A stretch of 64,000 bases of DNA from Geosiphon pyriformis (Eukaryota; Glomeromycota; Glomeromycetes; Archaeosporales; Geosiphonaceae): NCBI GenBank assembly GCA_016748015.1, contig JAAOMT010000029.1:481140-545139 (forward strand), written 5' to 3'. How positions within the stretch are numbered: the stretch's first letter is position 1; each line of letters starts with the position of its first letter. Of this stretch, positions 1 to 12,224 are shown piece after piece. The translations under genes were made by a program, and so were the position numbers. The notes under the pieces were generated by a model that worked only from the letters and a program-made list of their open reading frames with translations, had not been told where the DNA came from and searched no databases.

Positions 1-645
1 ATGGCTGCTGGCTTTTGGACATATTTTATGAAGACATTGCATCATTGGCTTCTTGTTGCTGTGCATAAGTGGCTTTATAATAAATGTTACCCTAGTGTAA
101 TATGTCTGTTCTGTGATAATGTCAAAATATTAAACCACGCATTTTTTTGTTCATTTGATGCTGCTGATCATGCTCAGTTGTTGGACATTTATGCATCTGC
201 TTGGGAAGTATGCTCTGGTTTGACTCACTTTTCCTTGGGTATCTTATAGCTGTTGTTTATTTGTGTCTCTGACATTTTGGTTAATACTGCACTATGTAAG
301 GATTTTGTTTTCAGAGATTGGTTTTATGAATCTGTTTCCATTTTTAAAGACTCCAAGATAGTGGGTCAAAATATTATAGCCTTTGTGTATGAGTTTAGTT
401 TTGTATTTTGGAAGAACATTTGGTTGGTTTATGCCAAACACCATGTGTTTATGGAGAAGAATAGGCTTATTCCATGTAATGGGTCTGTTCCTCTTTCAAT
501 TTTTGGGCTTCTTTTGGTGTTTTCTGCTGGTATTGTTGAGTTATTGGGCATTGCCGAGACAATTGGTGTCAGTTTTGGGTTTCGTAAGCCCTGCTTATTT
601 TTTTTAGGTATAGGTAACATGGTTTCTGTTCATATAAATGCTTAG
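1..645 (+). pseudogene. C-terminal segment of a LINE RNase H/zinc-ribbon polyprotein, broken
   Basis: Frame 1 reads from the window edge through an in-frame TAG at 247-249 and on to a stop at 643-645. The first part contains the cysteine pattern KCYPSVICLFC followed by a downstream H and C, like the end of the RNase H-bearing part of the minus-strand LINE. The second part (253-645) corresponds to the last ~140 residues of that element (segments such as FVFRDWFY and VSFGFRKPCLFF). The same frame on both sides of the stop shows a simple nonsense mutation and not a frameshift. It is unlikely to be functional; the catalytic part lies outside the window. Confidence 0.8.
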
Positions 646-785
646 TGTTATCCTAATTGGCCCAAGTGGCTGGTCACATATAGAAAGTGCATGATTCACA
701 CCTAGTTTAAATTATTTACATGATATATAGTGCTAGCCAGTGTTTGGATTTCACTTGTTAATATTAATAAATAAATAAATAAAAA
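1..785 (+). mobile_element. 3' end of a plus-strand LINE (non-LTR) retrotransposon
   Basis: The translated part (1-645) and the following non-coding tail match the 3' end of the minus-strand LINE at 3160-9560. Shared landmarks are the C-terminal cysteine/histidine segment and a 3' tail containing a version of the block AGAAAGTGCATGA. The copy ends near 785 in a TAAA-rich tail, as expected for a LINE 3' end. It enters the window from the left, so only the 3' end is visible. It is noticeably richer in A and T than the 3160-9560 copy. Confidence 0.85.
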
Positions 786-942
786 CTTAATTGTTGTCTA
801 ATATATTATATTAAATTAAATAGCATAAATTAGATACAAATTATGTATTTCTATATATAATTAACTATTTAAGTTAATTAAACAACATTATAAATTTATT
901 TTAATAAAAACATTATGATTAATATTAAAAAAAAATACACAT
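786..942. other. AT-rich spacer, no gene
   Basis: A/T-dominated sequence between the LINE tail and the solo LTR. No ORF, RNA gene or repeat boundary is visible. Confidence 0.6.
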
Positions 943-1749
943 TGTTACAGATAATTACTTGGGGTCTTAAATCAAATAACAAATCCATAATTTGGTGCTT
1001 AATAGCTGAAATAGTTGGTAATATCTAAAGATTTTTGTATCTGAAGGTTTTAGTTGAGTTCTTTGTATAATAAATAGAGAGTCAATATTGATATTTTAGT
1101 GTGATGTTTCTAGTTTCTTCAACTCTTAAGTTGGTATGCTTTGTTGTCTATTGCTTTTCAGAATTGCAATTCCATCAATTTTTTCTTGGCATGATAGCTG
1201 GCAATTTTTTGGTAAGCTATTCTTAAATTTGAGTGTCTACTCTTATTTCTGGGTCTTTTACCAATGTTTTATCTTAATATTAGTCCATACATTAATTCTT
1301 TTAATCAATTAATAAATAACAAAAAAAAAGAAAAAAAAAAAAGAAAATAAAGAAATAAGCCAAGACAAAAAAGAATTAGTATTCCGTTAATAGCTGTAAT
1401 CAAGAGCTATTGTTCCAGTGTAATTAAGTATTGAATACTATTAATATAAAGAGTTGATAGTGTAAAGAGTAATTTGAATAGTAAATAATTATTTATCAAT
1501 ATTGATGATTTTAGCTAATATGTTTTAATTAAGAAATTTTGGTATTAATTCTAGCTGGAGATTCTATTTTTTCTGCTTCTAATATTCTTATTATATATAC
1601 ATAATTTGGGTTCTATGAAATCACTCATATTTTCGAGTAATGTGTTATAATTTTTCAAACAATGTGCTCATGTGTTTAGCTACTATTCTCTTATTGGTCT
1701 ATGTGTTTTTCCTACTATTTTTTTTTGTATGCTTTTTTTATAAGTAACA
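943..1749 (-). repeat. Solo LTR of a gypsy-like element, with perfect 4-bp target duplication
   Basis: The plus strand begins TGTTACAG and ends ATAAGTAACA, so on the minus strand it begins TGTTACTTAT and ends CTGTAACA, like the LTRs of the elements in 21.6-54.3 kb. It contains the conserved LTR block around AAGAGCTATTGTTCCAGTG and the pyrimidine/A-rich stretch near 1320-1345. It is flanked by ACAT at 939-942 and ACAT at 1750-1753. No internal coding sequence is attached, so it is best read as a solo LTR left by LTR-LTR recombination. It lacks the GGAATTCC-rich array of the other LTRs and so represents an older or different subfamily. Confidence 0.85.
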
Positions 1750-1753
1750 ACAT

Positions 1754-3159
1754 AATTTACATATATTAAAACAAATATTAAATATCTTAATAATATCAAG
1801 CAATTTTACTATATTATTAAAAAATAAAAAAAACTATAAACAATAAAAAGCATAAAATTATTACAAAAATTAAACTATTCTTTTAAAATTAATTTAAATT
1901 TTTTTTAATAAACTACTTCTAATCTATACACAAAATTAACTAATTTTTTAACAATTAATCTAATATTTTTATAAATTAACATAATTTTATAAAAACTATT
2001 TTTTAAAAACAAAATCTTTATATATAGTAATATATAGTATTTTATTAAATATACAGAAAAAAAGTAATTATAAAACACAAAATAATAATAAGTTTAAATT
2101 TAACATAAATTTTTACTTGACAGCAAATAATGTTAATAATTTTTTATAAACATTAAAATCTATTATATAAGAAAAAAAGTGGTTAAAAATTTTGATTTTT
2201 TTATTATACAAATATTTATTAATTATAATAAGTAGATAATAATATAAAAATTTTATGTAATAAAAGCATAAATTTGCTATGAATTTATTTATATACTTAA
2301 CAGCCATATAAAAATTAAGATATTAAATTAAAAATAATTAAATTTAATATTATACAGATCTAAAATATAAAAAATACTTTGAAAATAAATAATATATTAA
2401 AAATTTAATAATTTTTATTAACAAAAGTATTAACAATAAATTTAATATTAATAATATTAAAAAAACAACTAAAATTTTTAGTAATAAAATTTTTTAACAA
2501 TATAATTAACAACATAAAAATAGTTTGTAATTTAATTAAAAATTGTTTAAAATAAAAATTTGAAAAATAAATTAATTAATAAATAAAACTATAAAAATAA
2601 TATTTTTAAAAATACTATAAATAAATATTGTTTGCAAATAATAAAATTGTTTTTATTGGTTTTTAATGTTTTTTTTTATTAATTTACTATAAAACAATTA
2701 TAAAAAATTATTAAGTTTAAATATTTTATATTGTAAATTAATAAAAACATCAAATAAAAAAAATATGTTTTAATATTAACAAAAATTTATTTTAATATTA
2801 TAACTTAAATATATTTAAAATTAATTTTAAAATAGTAAAAACCAACTTAAAAAAATTCAAACACAATATAATTATATTATTATATTATTATATTTGTTTT
2901 TTAAATATTTATTGTTTTTTTAAAAATTATTAAAACTTTAATTGCATTTAGTTAATATTAATATTTGTATTAAATAATAATAATAACTTAATATGTTTTT
3001 TTAGTATTTATTATTTTATTTTAAAGTTTAATTTTTCTATAATATTTTTACTTTGTTTAAAATATTATTAAAGTTTTTTTAAAATTGTAAATAATAAATA
3101 TAAATATTTAATATATACAAAAAAATATTAACAGATAAATTTTAATACTAATTTATTTT
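1754..3159. other. AT-rich gene-less stretch
   Basis: About 1.4 kb of almost pure A/T with homopolymer runs. Short open frames here (for example 2113-2307 on the minus strand) have compositions expected from AT-rich noise. Nothing recognisable is present; decayed transposon DNA is possible. Confidence 0.6.
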
Positions 3160-3287
3160 ATTTAACGCATTTAACGAGTGTAGCCCAATCGCTATCTAGT
3201 ACATAGAACCAAACTAAGAGGCTCAAACTAAACGTGACTCATGCACTTTCTACATGTGGCTAGCCATTCAGGCCAGACAAGGCAATA

Positions 3288-5249
3288 CTACACATCTATA
3301 ACTACCCACACACTGCCACCCAGGCCAGAAAAGAAACAAAAAGGCTTCCGATGACCAAAGCTAACAGCAAAGGAATTGGCCAAACCAAGCAATCTTACAA
3401 CACTGTCAGACAAAACCGAAGACACACCACAAGGGAGCCCAGAAACAACACCAACATCACAGACCAGACCAGCCTTCTCCATCACCACCCGGTGGCTGGC
3501 TCTAGCCAACCATACCTTAGCATGATGTAGACCAACAACAAACCTGACATAATCAACAATCCTAGCAGTGGCCACCTTTCTATCCTCAAAAACATCGCAA
3601 GCCTTCTTATACCACTCCTCCAGCACAAACTCTTTGCACACCAAAGTGTACAGCCCAACATCAATAGAACATTGAGACAAAACCCGCAACACAGCAGAAG
3701 CAGAGAAACCACCAGCCAAAGCTGACTAACGAGCAGAAGCCTCTGCCAAAATCTCACCACAAATGCCAAACTCATGAACACAAGTAAAAACGTGGTCAGA
3801 GAACTCTACCTCACCGTAAAACAAACACAACACACTAGGGTAGCATTTATCATACAACCTCTTCCTAATGGCCACCGGCAACCTCCTGTGCACAGCCTTC
3901 ATAACATAAGTGTGAAGCGATGAGGATGTGCGGCTAGTAAACCCAACAAGCATATGAGAATCAGGATGCCACACCTTTGCCATAACAATCCAGTCTATGC
4001 AACCAATCATCGCATCCGGAACTACATCACAACCAGGCCCAGCTTCCCAACGAGCACAACGAATTGATCGAAAAATATTTCTAACAAAATGACGGGCATT
4101 ACCAGAAACAGCAACACCCTCAGCAACCAAAAAATGTTCACGCACATCGGCATAAAGGGAAAAGGGAAACCCAGAGGCAGCCCCAGCAGCCAAGTCAGCT
4201 CTCACATTACCAGGAATCCCAGAGTGTCCTTTCACCTTAACCCAACTCACACTAAGATCCTTATCCCTGACCAAATTGAAAATATGACGTCTTTCCAGCC
4301 AGCATGGATTACAGAAATCAGGAGCAACCAAAGACATCTCAGACACACATGCGTCAATGGCAGCCTGGCTGTCAAGACGCAACACCACGGTACTTGAAGA
4401 AGGAACACACTCCAAAGCCAAAGTGACAGCCTGTAACTCGGCCATAGTAGATGACAAAAGACCACGAACAGCGACACCAATACTCATATCCAAGACTGGA
4501 AAGTACGCAGCAGCACTACAGACGACCTCAGCAGAGCCTGCATTCCTCAAAGACCCATCCATAAAAACTTCAAAAGAGCCTGACCAAATGTCATGCAATC
4601 CATCTTTAACTGCAGAAAACTCCCCAGACCTCAAAATGTCCAAACCAAGCTTTTCTGCTGAGCCAACAGAACCAGAAAATGAGTAACCCTGACCTTTCAA
4701 AAACTCAGAAGAAACCATGAACCAGTAAGGCACAGGGCCACGCGGATCCAACCTCTTCCAATGACGAAAAGTTTTTCAATCCAACAAAACACCTTTCTTA
4801 TCAAAAAGCCGATCACCAAAAACGACACCAAAACGTTTAAGAGATTTGACCGAATCAAAATACAGAGACTTTCCAAGAGCAGAGGACAATGGGAACTGAC
4901 CAGGACTATGAAATGCAGTGGGGAGGTTGTTCACCAAAGTAAGCTCATTGCCCAGAAAGATTTTCACCATCCCAGCCAAAAAATTGTTCACCGGACTAAC
5001 ATGCAACCTGACCGGAAACTGCAAAGAATCCAAAGGAGCCCAACCAAGAACCTGTAGGTCTAAAAACCTATGTCTAAACAAATGCCCAAGAATGCCAAAA
5101 GCATTAGAGAATGCCATCAAAGCAGCAACCTTCCCTTCAGACTGCACCTGCTCAAAAAACTTTAGGCCATACAATGAGGGATGATGCAAAGCAGTGTCAG
5201 GAAAATCACGGGGGAGACAGACCTTGGATCTAAGACCCTTTCTAACCAA
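3288..5249 (-). pseudogene. LINE connector, RNase H and C-terminal cysteine segment
   Basis: Three in-frame pieces (5249-4776, 4751-3726, 3719-3288) are separated by single stops. The middle piece carries an RNase H1-type domain: FMDGSLRNAG (first D), STMAELQAVTLALE (E), LRLDSQAAIDA (D) and VKGHSGIPGNVRADLAA (H and last D), all present. Downstream is a cysteine pattern (KCYPSVLCLFYGEVEFSDHVFTC) in which one C of a CxxC pair is now Y. The last ~140 residues have no known fold but are conserved in the copy at 1-645. RNase H would degrade the RNA strand after first-strand synthesis. Confidence 0.85.
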
Positions 5250-5291
5250 GACATCTCACTTGCGACAAACATTAGATGAGACAAAACTGAA

Positions 5292-6506
5292 CTAAGTACA
5301 ATAGCTAACAATAGGCTGCAAAACAGCCGACACCAGATATGAGAATTGTTTGTCTGTAATAGCCTTCTTAAGCACAACATTGACGAAGAAACGTACATCC
5401 GTATGAGCCTTGGCAACACTTGGCTTGGAGAGCCCCTCAGTCGACAGAAAAATACCCAGATACCGATGTGCTTCCCCTTTCTTGGCAATAGAGATTGGCT
5501 GACCACAAATATTCAGTGAAGCAACTTTAATGCCCTGATTGATGGGAATAGCCACCGTCTTCTCACTATTGATAGAAATGTCATTGATCACAAAAAATTT
5601 ACTGGCAATGTTCAGAGCATATTGAGTAGAAGCCTGACAATTTCCAACCCAGATTGTATCATCAACAAACGCACCAGCCGAAAAATACGATGTTAAACCA
5701 CTACTGCCCTCAATTCTGCCAGATTTCGAGACAAACTTAGTATCAATCTGGTACTCACACAATTGTTCGTGCCTTTTAACCTCACACAAAAGCGGATCGT
5801 AAAAAATCTTCCAAAGAAGTGGCAAAAAGACCTCACCCTGGTCCAGCCTATCATGCACCTTATAACCACCAGACAAACCAAAATCAGTCATTACCCTATT
5901 AACCTTATCCTCATGAATATCACCAAAAAACCTTATGAACCTCTCACACATCTTGACACGCTGCAAACTAGCTCTTAAATGATGCCACCCAACTGAATCA
6001 TAAGCTTTCCGCATATCTTGCAAGACCAACCATAACTCCCTATTCTTCTCAATAACATCCTCAATTACTGAACTGACAGCAAACACTGGAGATTGTGTTG
6101 ACGTACCCTTCAGCACCGAAAAGTTGTCCCCCTGAAGAACATTGAACTTGCTACAAGCCATTAAAATACGGTCAGACAGAATCTTGGAAAGAATCTTCCT
6201 GGCAGTCTTAATCAAAGCAATGGGCCGAGTGTTCGTAAGAACTCTATCCCAGTCATAAGGCTTAGGAATCATAGACACCCAAGCCCTCTTCCACCAAACG
6301 GACACCACACCACCTGACAAACATTTATTAAACAGCGCCAACAGGCACCCCAAAACTACCTCACCACCGTGTTTCCATAATTCATTAGGAACACCAGACA
6401 AACCAGCAGCCTTGTCATCAGGAAGACCACCAACAACAGAAAGTAACTCGCCCATACTGATTGCACTCATAACACCTAAAAAAGCATCATTCCGAACATA
6501 GTCCAA
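5292..6506 (-). pseudogene. LINE reverse transcriptase domain
   Basis: Non-LTR reverse transcriptase motifs appear in order: LPDDKAAGLSGVPNELWK, MIPKPYDWDRVLTNTRPIAL, LQDMRKAYDSVGW (motif A with a catalytic D), DQGEVFLPLLWKIFYDPLL (motif B) and AFVDDTIWV (motif C, with the FVDD catalytic pair, near 5650-5675). The thumb-side motif GEAHRYLGIFLS follows. Catalytic residues look intact, but stops flank the segment on both sides: TGA and TAG upstream, TAG at the end and another TGA about 40 bases further. The same reading frame is used before and after, so no indel is needed to explain the breaks. Confidence 0.9.
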
Positions 6507-6566
6507 AGGTGCGTACTAACGAGCCCAAAGACCAGGAAGCACCGACTGCATGGAGCATTTCCTCAT

Positions 6567-7658
6567 TCACCCTTCCATTATTCTATCCACACTGGACTTC
6601 ACCTCTTCAGGCAACAAAACCAGATCATCATCAACTATCAAGTGATCCAACACAACCTTGCGAAAAGGCTTTTCCAATACACTCCTGATCATACTACCCT
6701 TATTCGAACAAAAATTATCCATGTGCTTCTCAATCGCCTTCCTAACTGAAGCTTCCTCAGCCAACTTTGATTCAAACATCTTCGACCTCCTATAATCTCT
6801 ATGAACCAATGACAAATGCCTAACAACAACATCAGATTTAACACCCGAGCCAACCAAATCCTTGAAAGCATAAGCCTTCGCATCATCCAGAGTCGACCAT
6901 TTACTCACAAGACGATCAGTGCCCAGCAAGTCACCAGAGCAAAATTTCTTGACAATCTTGGCCACCAACAATTCCAGACCAAAAAACCTAGAAGAATGTT
7001 TGTTTCTCGAACACTTGAATTCACTAAACCAATGCCTCGAAAATGTCACATCAGCAGAATCCACCACAGCTCCCACCAGAACTGCCCACATAGCATCTAT
7101 ATCACCACGTATTTCGGCACCAAAGAACACCTCACCCAAAGACAAAAGTTTAGCTGACAAAAGATCCTTAAACTTAGCCCATCCAACACAGTCAGCATTC
7201 CTGATTTTGAACTTCCAACGATCCTTATTCGCCTGCTTGCGCAAACTGTTCAATTGTACATCTAGAAGTCCACCCAAACCAACTGAAACCACAACTGCCT
7301 TGTGATCAGTGTCAAAGAAATCCGAAACAGAGACAACTTGATGACCAGCAACAGCAGAAGACAGATTACCACCAACAAAAATGTAATCAATTGTTTTCCC
7401 AACCCCTTTCGAATTGCTCCACGTATAAGAATTAGCCAAATGATGACCAACAAATGAATTGACCAAACCCAAACTCAAACAAAACTTGAAACTAGCACTT
7501 CTACCAGATCCATTCTCATTAAGGTCCCCACCCAAGATAACAAAATTGCTGGAGTTGACTGTCTTTGCAATGAGGGTGTTAACTTCAGAAGCCTGACCAA
7601 ATCTAGCCCCAGAGGAGGCACCAGCATACAACCCCAAAACAGTAACCGAGAGCTTGCC
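6567..7658 (-). pseudogene. LINE APE-type endonuclease (C-terminal half) and linker
   Basis: The segment after the gap contains endonuclease/exonuclease/phosphatase landmarks in order: NFVILGGDLNENG (catalytic D and N), SYTWSNSKG, IDYIFVGG and FDTDHKAVVVSV (the D-H pair). This is the nuclease that nicks target DNA to prime reverse transcription. A linker of roughly 200 residues follows, without recognised motifs, leading towards the reverse transcriptase. The frame ends in a TGA at about 6564-6566 where a W codon is likely, and the same frame resumes into the reverse transcriptase after one more stop (TAG) near 6507-6520. Confidence 0.85.
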
Positions 7659-8518
7659 NNNNNNNNNNNNNNNNNNNNNNNNNNNNNNNNNNNNNNNNNN
7701 NNNNNNNNNNNNNNNNNNNNNNNNNNNNNNNNNNNNNNNNNNNNNNNNNNNNNNNNNNNNNNNNNNNNNNNNNNNNNNNNNNNNNNNNNNNNNNNNNNNN
7801 NNNNNNNNNNNNNNNNNNNNNNNNNNNNNNNNNNNNNNNNNNNNNNNNNNNNNNNNNNNNNNNNNNNNNNNNNNNNNNNNNNNNNNNNNNNNNNNNNNNN
7901 NNNNNNNNNNNNNNNNNNNNNNNNNNNNNNNNNNNNNNNNNNNNNNNNNNNNNNNNNNNNNNNNNNNNNNNNNNNNNNNNNNNNNNNNNNNNNNNNNNNN
8001 NNNNNNNNNNNNNNNNNNNNNNNNNNNNNNNNNNNNNNNNNNNNNNNNNNNNNNNNNNNNNNNNNNNNNNNNNNNNNNNNNNNNNNNNNNNNNNNNNNNN
8101 NNNNNNNNNNNNNNNNNNNNNNNNNNNNNNNNNNNNNNNNNNNNNNNNNNNNNNNNNNNNNNNNNNNNNNNNNNNNNNNNNNNNNNNNNNNNNNNNNNNN
8201 NNNNNNNNNNNNNNNNNNNNNNNNNNNNNNNNNNNNNNNNNNNNNNNNNNNNNNNNNNNNNNNNNNNNNNNNNNNNNNNNNNNNNNNNNNNNNNNNNNNN
8301 NNNNNNNNNNNNNNNNNNNNNNNNNNNNNNNNNNNNNNNNNNNNNNNNNNNNNNNNNNNNNNNNNNNNNNNNNNNNNNNNNNNNNNNNNNNNNNNNNNNN
8401 NNNNNNNNNNNNNNNNNNNNNNNNNNNNNNNNNNNNNNNNNNNNNNNNNNNNNNNNNNNNNNNNNNNNNNNNNNNNNNNNNNNNNNNNNNNNNNNNNNNN
8501 NNNNNNNNNNNNNNNNNN
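7659..8518. other. Assembly gap (860 N)
   Basis: A run of 860 unresolved bases inside the LINE. The open frames drawn across it have no sequence support. The missing part should hold the rest of ORF1 and the N-terminal half of the endonuclease. Its true length may differ from 860. Confidence 0.98.
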
Positions 8519-9434
8519 CTACCAGGGCCTTTTGCCAAAGACCAATAAGCTGCACTTTGATTGAAACAATCTTGCCAAACCTGGAGAACACCGCCTCAAT
8601 TGCCGATTTGGGAAGATCTACTGGGATTTCCTTGACAATCACCTCCCGATCTGAATGGCTGTTTACTTTTCTTAGATCATCATTTACCAAAATTTTCTCA
8701 CCAATCGCCATTTCCCTAGCCTTATTCAAACTAATTTCAGATGTAAAAGAGGATCTGATGATCCCTGGGAATTTTGAGGGAGTTGAGGCTCCCCCAAATC
8801 CATCAATGCAATAAAAAATTTTTTTAATTGAAACCAACTTATCACCATTAGTTTTGCCAGACACGGCAGATAGCTCAATGTCCAATGCAAACGATTTTGA
8901 CAAATTAAAACTCTGTTTCTTTGGTGCACGTAACCCGACTGGAGGAAGGCGATTGGACCCACAAAATTTAGGACTCGGAAGAGGCAAAGTGTCTTCACCA
9001 TCACTTAGAACGTTAAAAGAGAGAGGTGGCAGCTTACTGTTCAGAACATAGATGCGGGTACACGTCTTCCTTGGCGTGGCATCGTTCATGTTGTCGTCCA
9101 AACCTGCATCCGACTCTGCATAGCTAGTTTCCTCAGCGATGACGTTTTCCAAGTTATCCAAGTCCGAAACGCCACTTACACTGTCCACTTCGCTGTTGAC
9201 CTCGCTAGTCCACGACCGTCCAATGTTAGGTCCATCACCACTTTCATCCATAATGTTTGAGACACCAGCAGACGACTCTACCAAACCGCCAACCACCACA
9301 GGTTTTTTCGGCTTCTTATAGGACGCACCGCGAGATTGAGGACCAACCGAACGCTTATTTTTGACACCAGACCGGGTCCCCAACCCAGCCGAAACGGACC
9401 CAGAACCACCAGCAGCAAAGCCCACCAGTTCCAT
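8519..9434 (-). pseudogene. LINE ORF1-like N-terminal region with RRM-like segment
   Basis: The open frame starts at an ATG at 9434. The first ~150 residues are low complexity, with a basic patch (KKPKKP) and an acidic S/D/E-rich stretch. Then come FCGSNRLPPVGLRAPKK and a block containing DGFGGASTPSKFPGII, which recurs in the plus-strand relic at 18.8-19.8 kb. The segment ending at the gap (VIVKEIPVDLPKSAIEAVFS...GLWQKALV) resembles an RRM fold of the kind used by LINE ORF1 RNA-binding proteins. Family and fold are inferred from pattern; the similarity to the relic is directly visible. The region runs straight into the assembly gap. Confidence 0.7.
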
Positions 9435-9560
9435 AGCTACAAAAAGGGGAATGTCTGAAGAAATAACTGGAGAAAGGTGAAGGGAAAAAGGGAAAAGGAA
9501 GGCTATTTCAACGACGATTCAATGCTCTCGTTGTGACCAGGGGATCAACGAAAGAAAGAG

Positions 9561-10178
9561 TTTTTATTTTTTTAATACTAATGTAATTATTAAATATTAC
9601 AAAATAATAAAAAGCTTAATTTAATAATTATTTAAACAGAAATTTTTATTGTTAAAAAATTGTTAAAATAAATACAATTATTTAGTTTATAATTTAATTA
9701 TTTGTAATTAGATAAAAAAATAATTAATGTTAATTAATATTTCAGAAATAAAGTTTAAATTTATAAAAAAACATTTATTGTTATGATTATAATTCAAAAT
9801 TTTTTTTAAATGTTTGGCATTAATCAGTTATTTTCAAAATGTATAAGATTATTTCATAAAATAGTCTTTTATTATAAGATTATGATATTATAAAAAAATT
9901 ATGTAATAAAAAACTAAAATAGTTATAATATAAATATTAAATAGTGTTATTTACAAAATAACAATTATAATAATGGCCTAAAGAAACATTCAATGAGTTA
10001 GTATCAGGAAAAACGTCATATTAGGATCCTTAATAAATATCAACTTCAGATTAAATAAAAATCGAAAGTAGTGAGATAATCCTTTTTAATGGAACCATTT
10101 AATTTGCCTAATAAAGCATCAAAAAACTTTTCACAATCCAATCTACTTATGACTAATGAAGGAAAAAGTCATTAATTA
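9561..10178. other. AT-rich intergenic DNA and hydratase 3' flank
   Basis: Positions 9561-9960 are A/T-dominated with no coding signal. Positions 9960-10178 are less AT-rich and directly follow the stop codon of the minus-strand hydratase gene, so they probably include its 3' UTR. No RNA gene or repeat boundary is visible. Confidence 0.5.
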
Positions 10179-11998
<1,820 letters not shown>

Positions 11999-12224
11999 AG
12001 TGGGAGAAATTAAGAATTCTAGGTTTCGGTGGAATATGAGTTTTGCTGTTCGTTACAAAATTTCCGTTTAAAATTTTTTGGTGCCCCTGTGACAGGTAAG
12101 TGACGTAGATCAGGATAATATTCTGGCTCGAAGCTTCAAATTTCCCTTTAATAATTCGACGGGCTCAATTCAAAGGCTTATTGACTTTAAAAGTTTTTCG
12201 GCTGATTTTGGTTTGATTGTTGAA
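11999..12224. promoter_or_regulatory. Shared divergent promoter region, hydratase / RAT1
   Basis: Only 226 bases separate the two start codons, on opposite strands, so both promoters and 5' UTRs must lie here or overlap the first exons. I see no clear TATA box and cannot name any binding site. Its base composition is more balanced than the AT-rich transposon areas. Confidence 0.6.

Larger units (their letters stand above)
3160..9560 (-). mobile_element. Near full-length LINE with endonuclease, reverse transcriptase and RNase H
   Basis: All coding segments lie on the minus strand in one frame from 9434 down to 3288: an ORF1-like N-terminal region, an APE-type endonuclease, a reverse transcriptase, an RNase H and a C-terminal cysteine segment. 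The 3' UTR (3287 down to ~3160) shares blocks with the LINE tail at 1-785 and ends in a TAAA-type tail. The frame is interrupted by several nonsense codons, most at positions where W (TGG) or Q (CAG/CAA) is expected, so the copy is inactive. An 860-base run of N removes the ORF1-EN junction. I could not identify its target-site duplication with confidence. Confidence 0.9.

Noticed and set aside
2113-2307. 64-codon minus-strand open frame
   Set aside because: Its I/N/K/Y-only composition is what random A/T sequence gives; there is no motif, no neighbour and no splice context.
4089-4686. Plus-strand open frames within the LINE (also 4761-5184, 6816-7305, 8854-9321)
   Set aside because: They are antisense shadows of the GC-richer minus-strand LINE coding frame, which carries the recognisable domains.
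7603-8814. Long open frames on both strands across 7659-8518
   Set aside because: They run through 860 undetermined bases, so their length has no meaning. Only the flanks of the LINE frame are supported.
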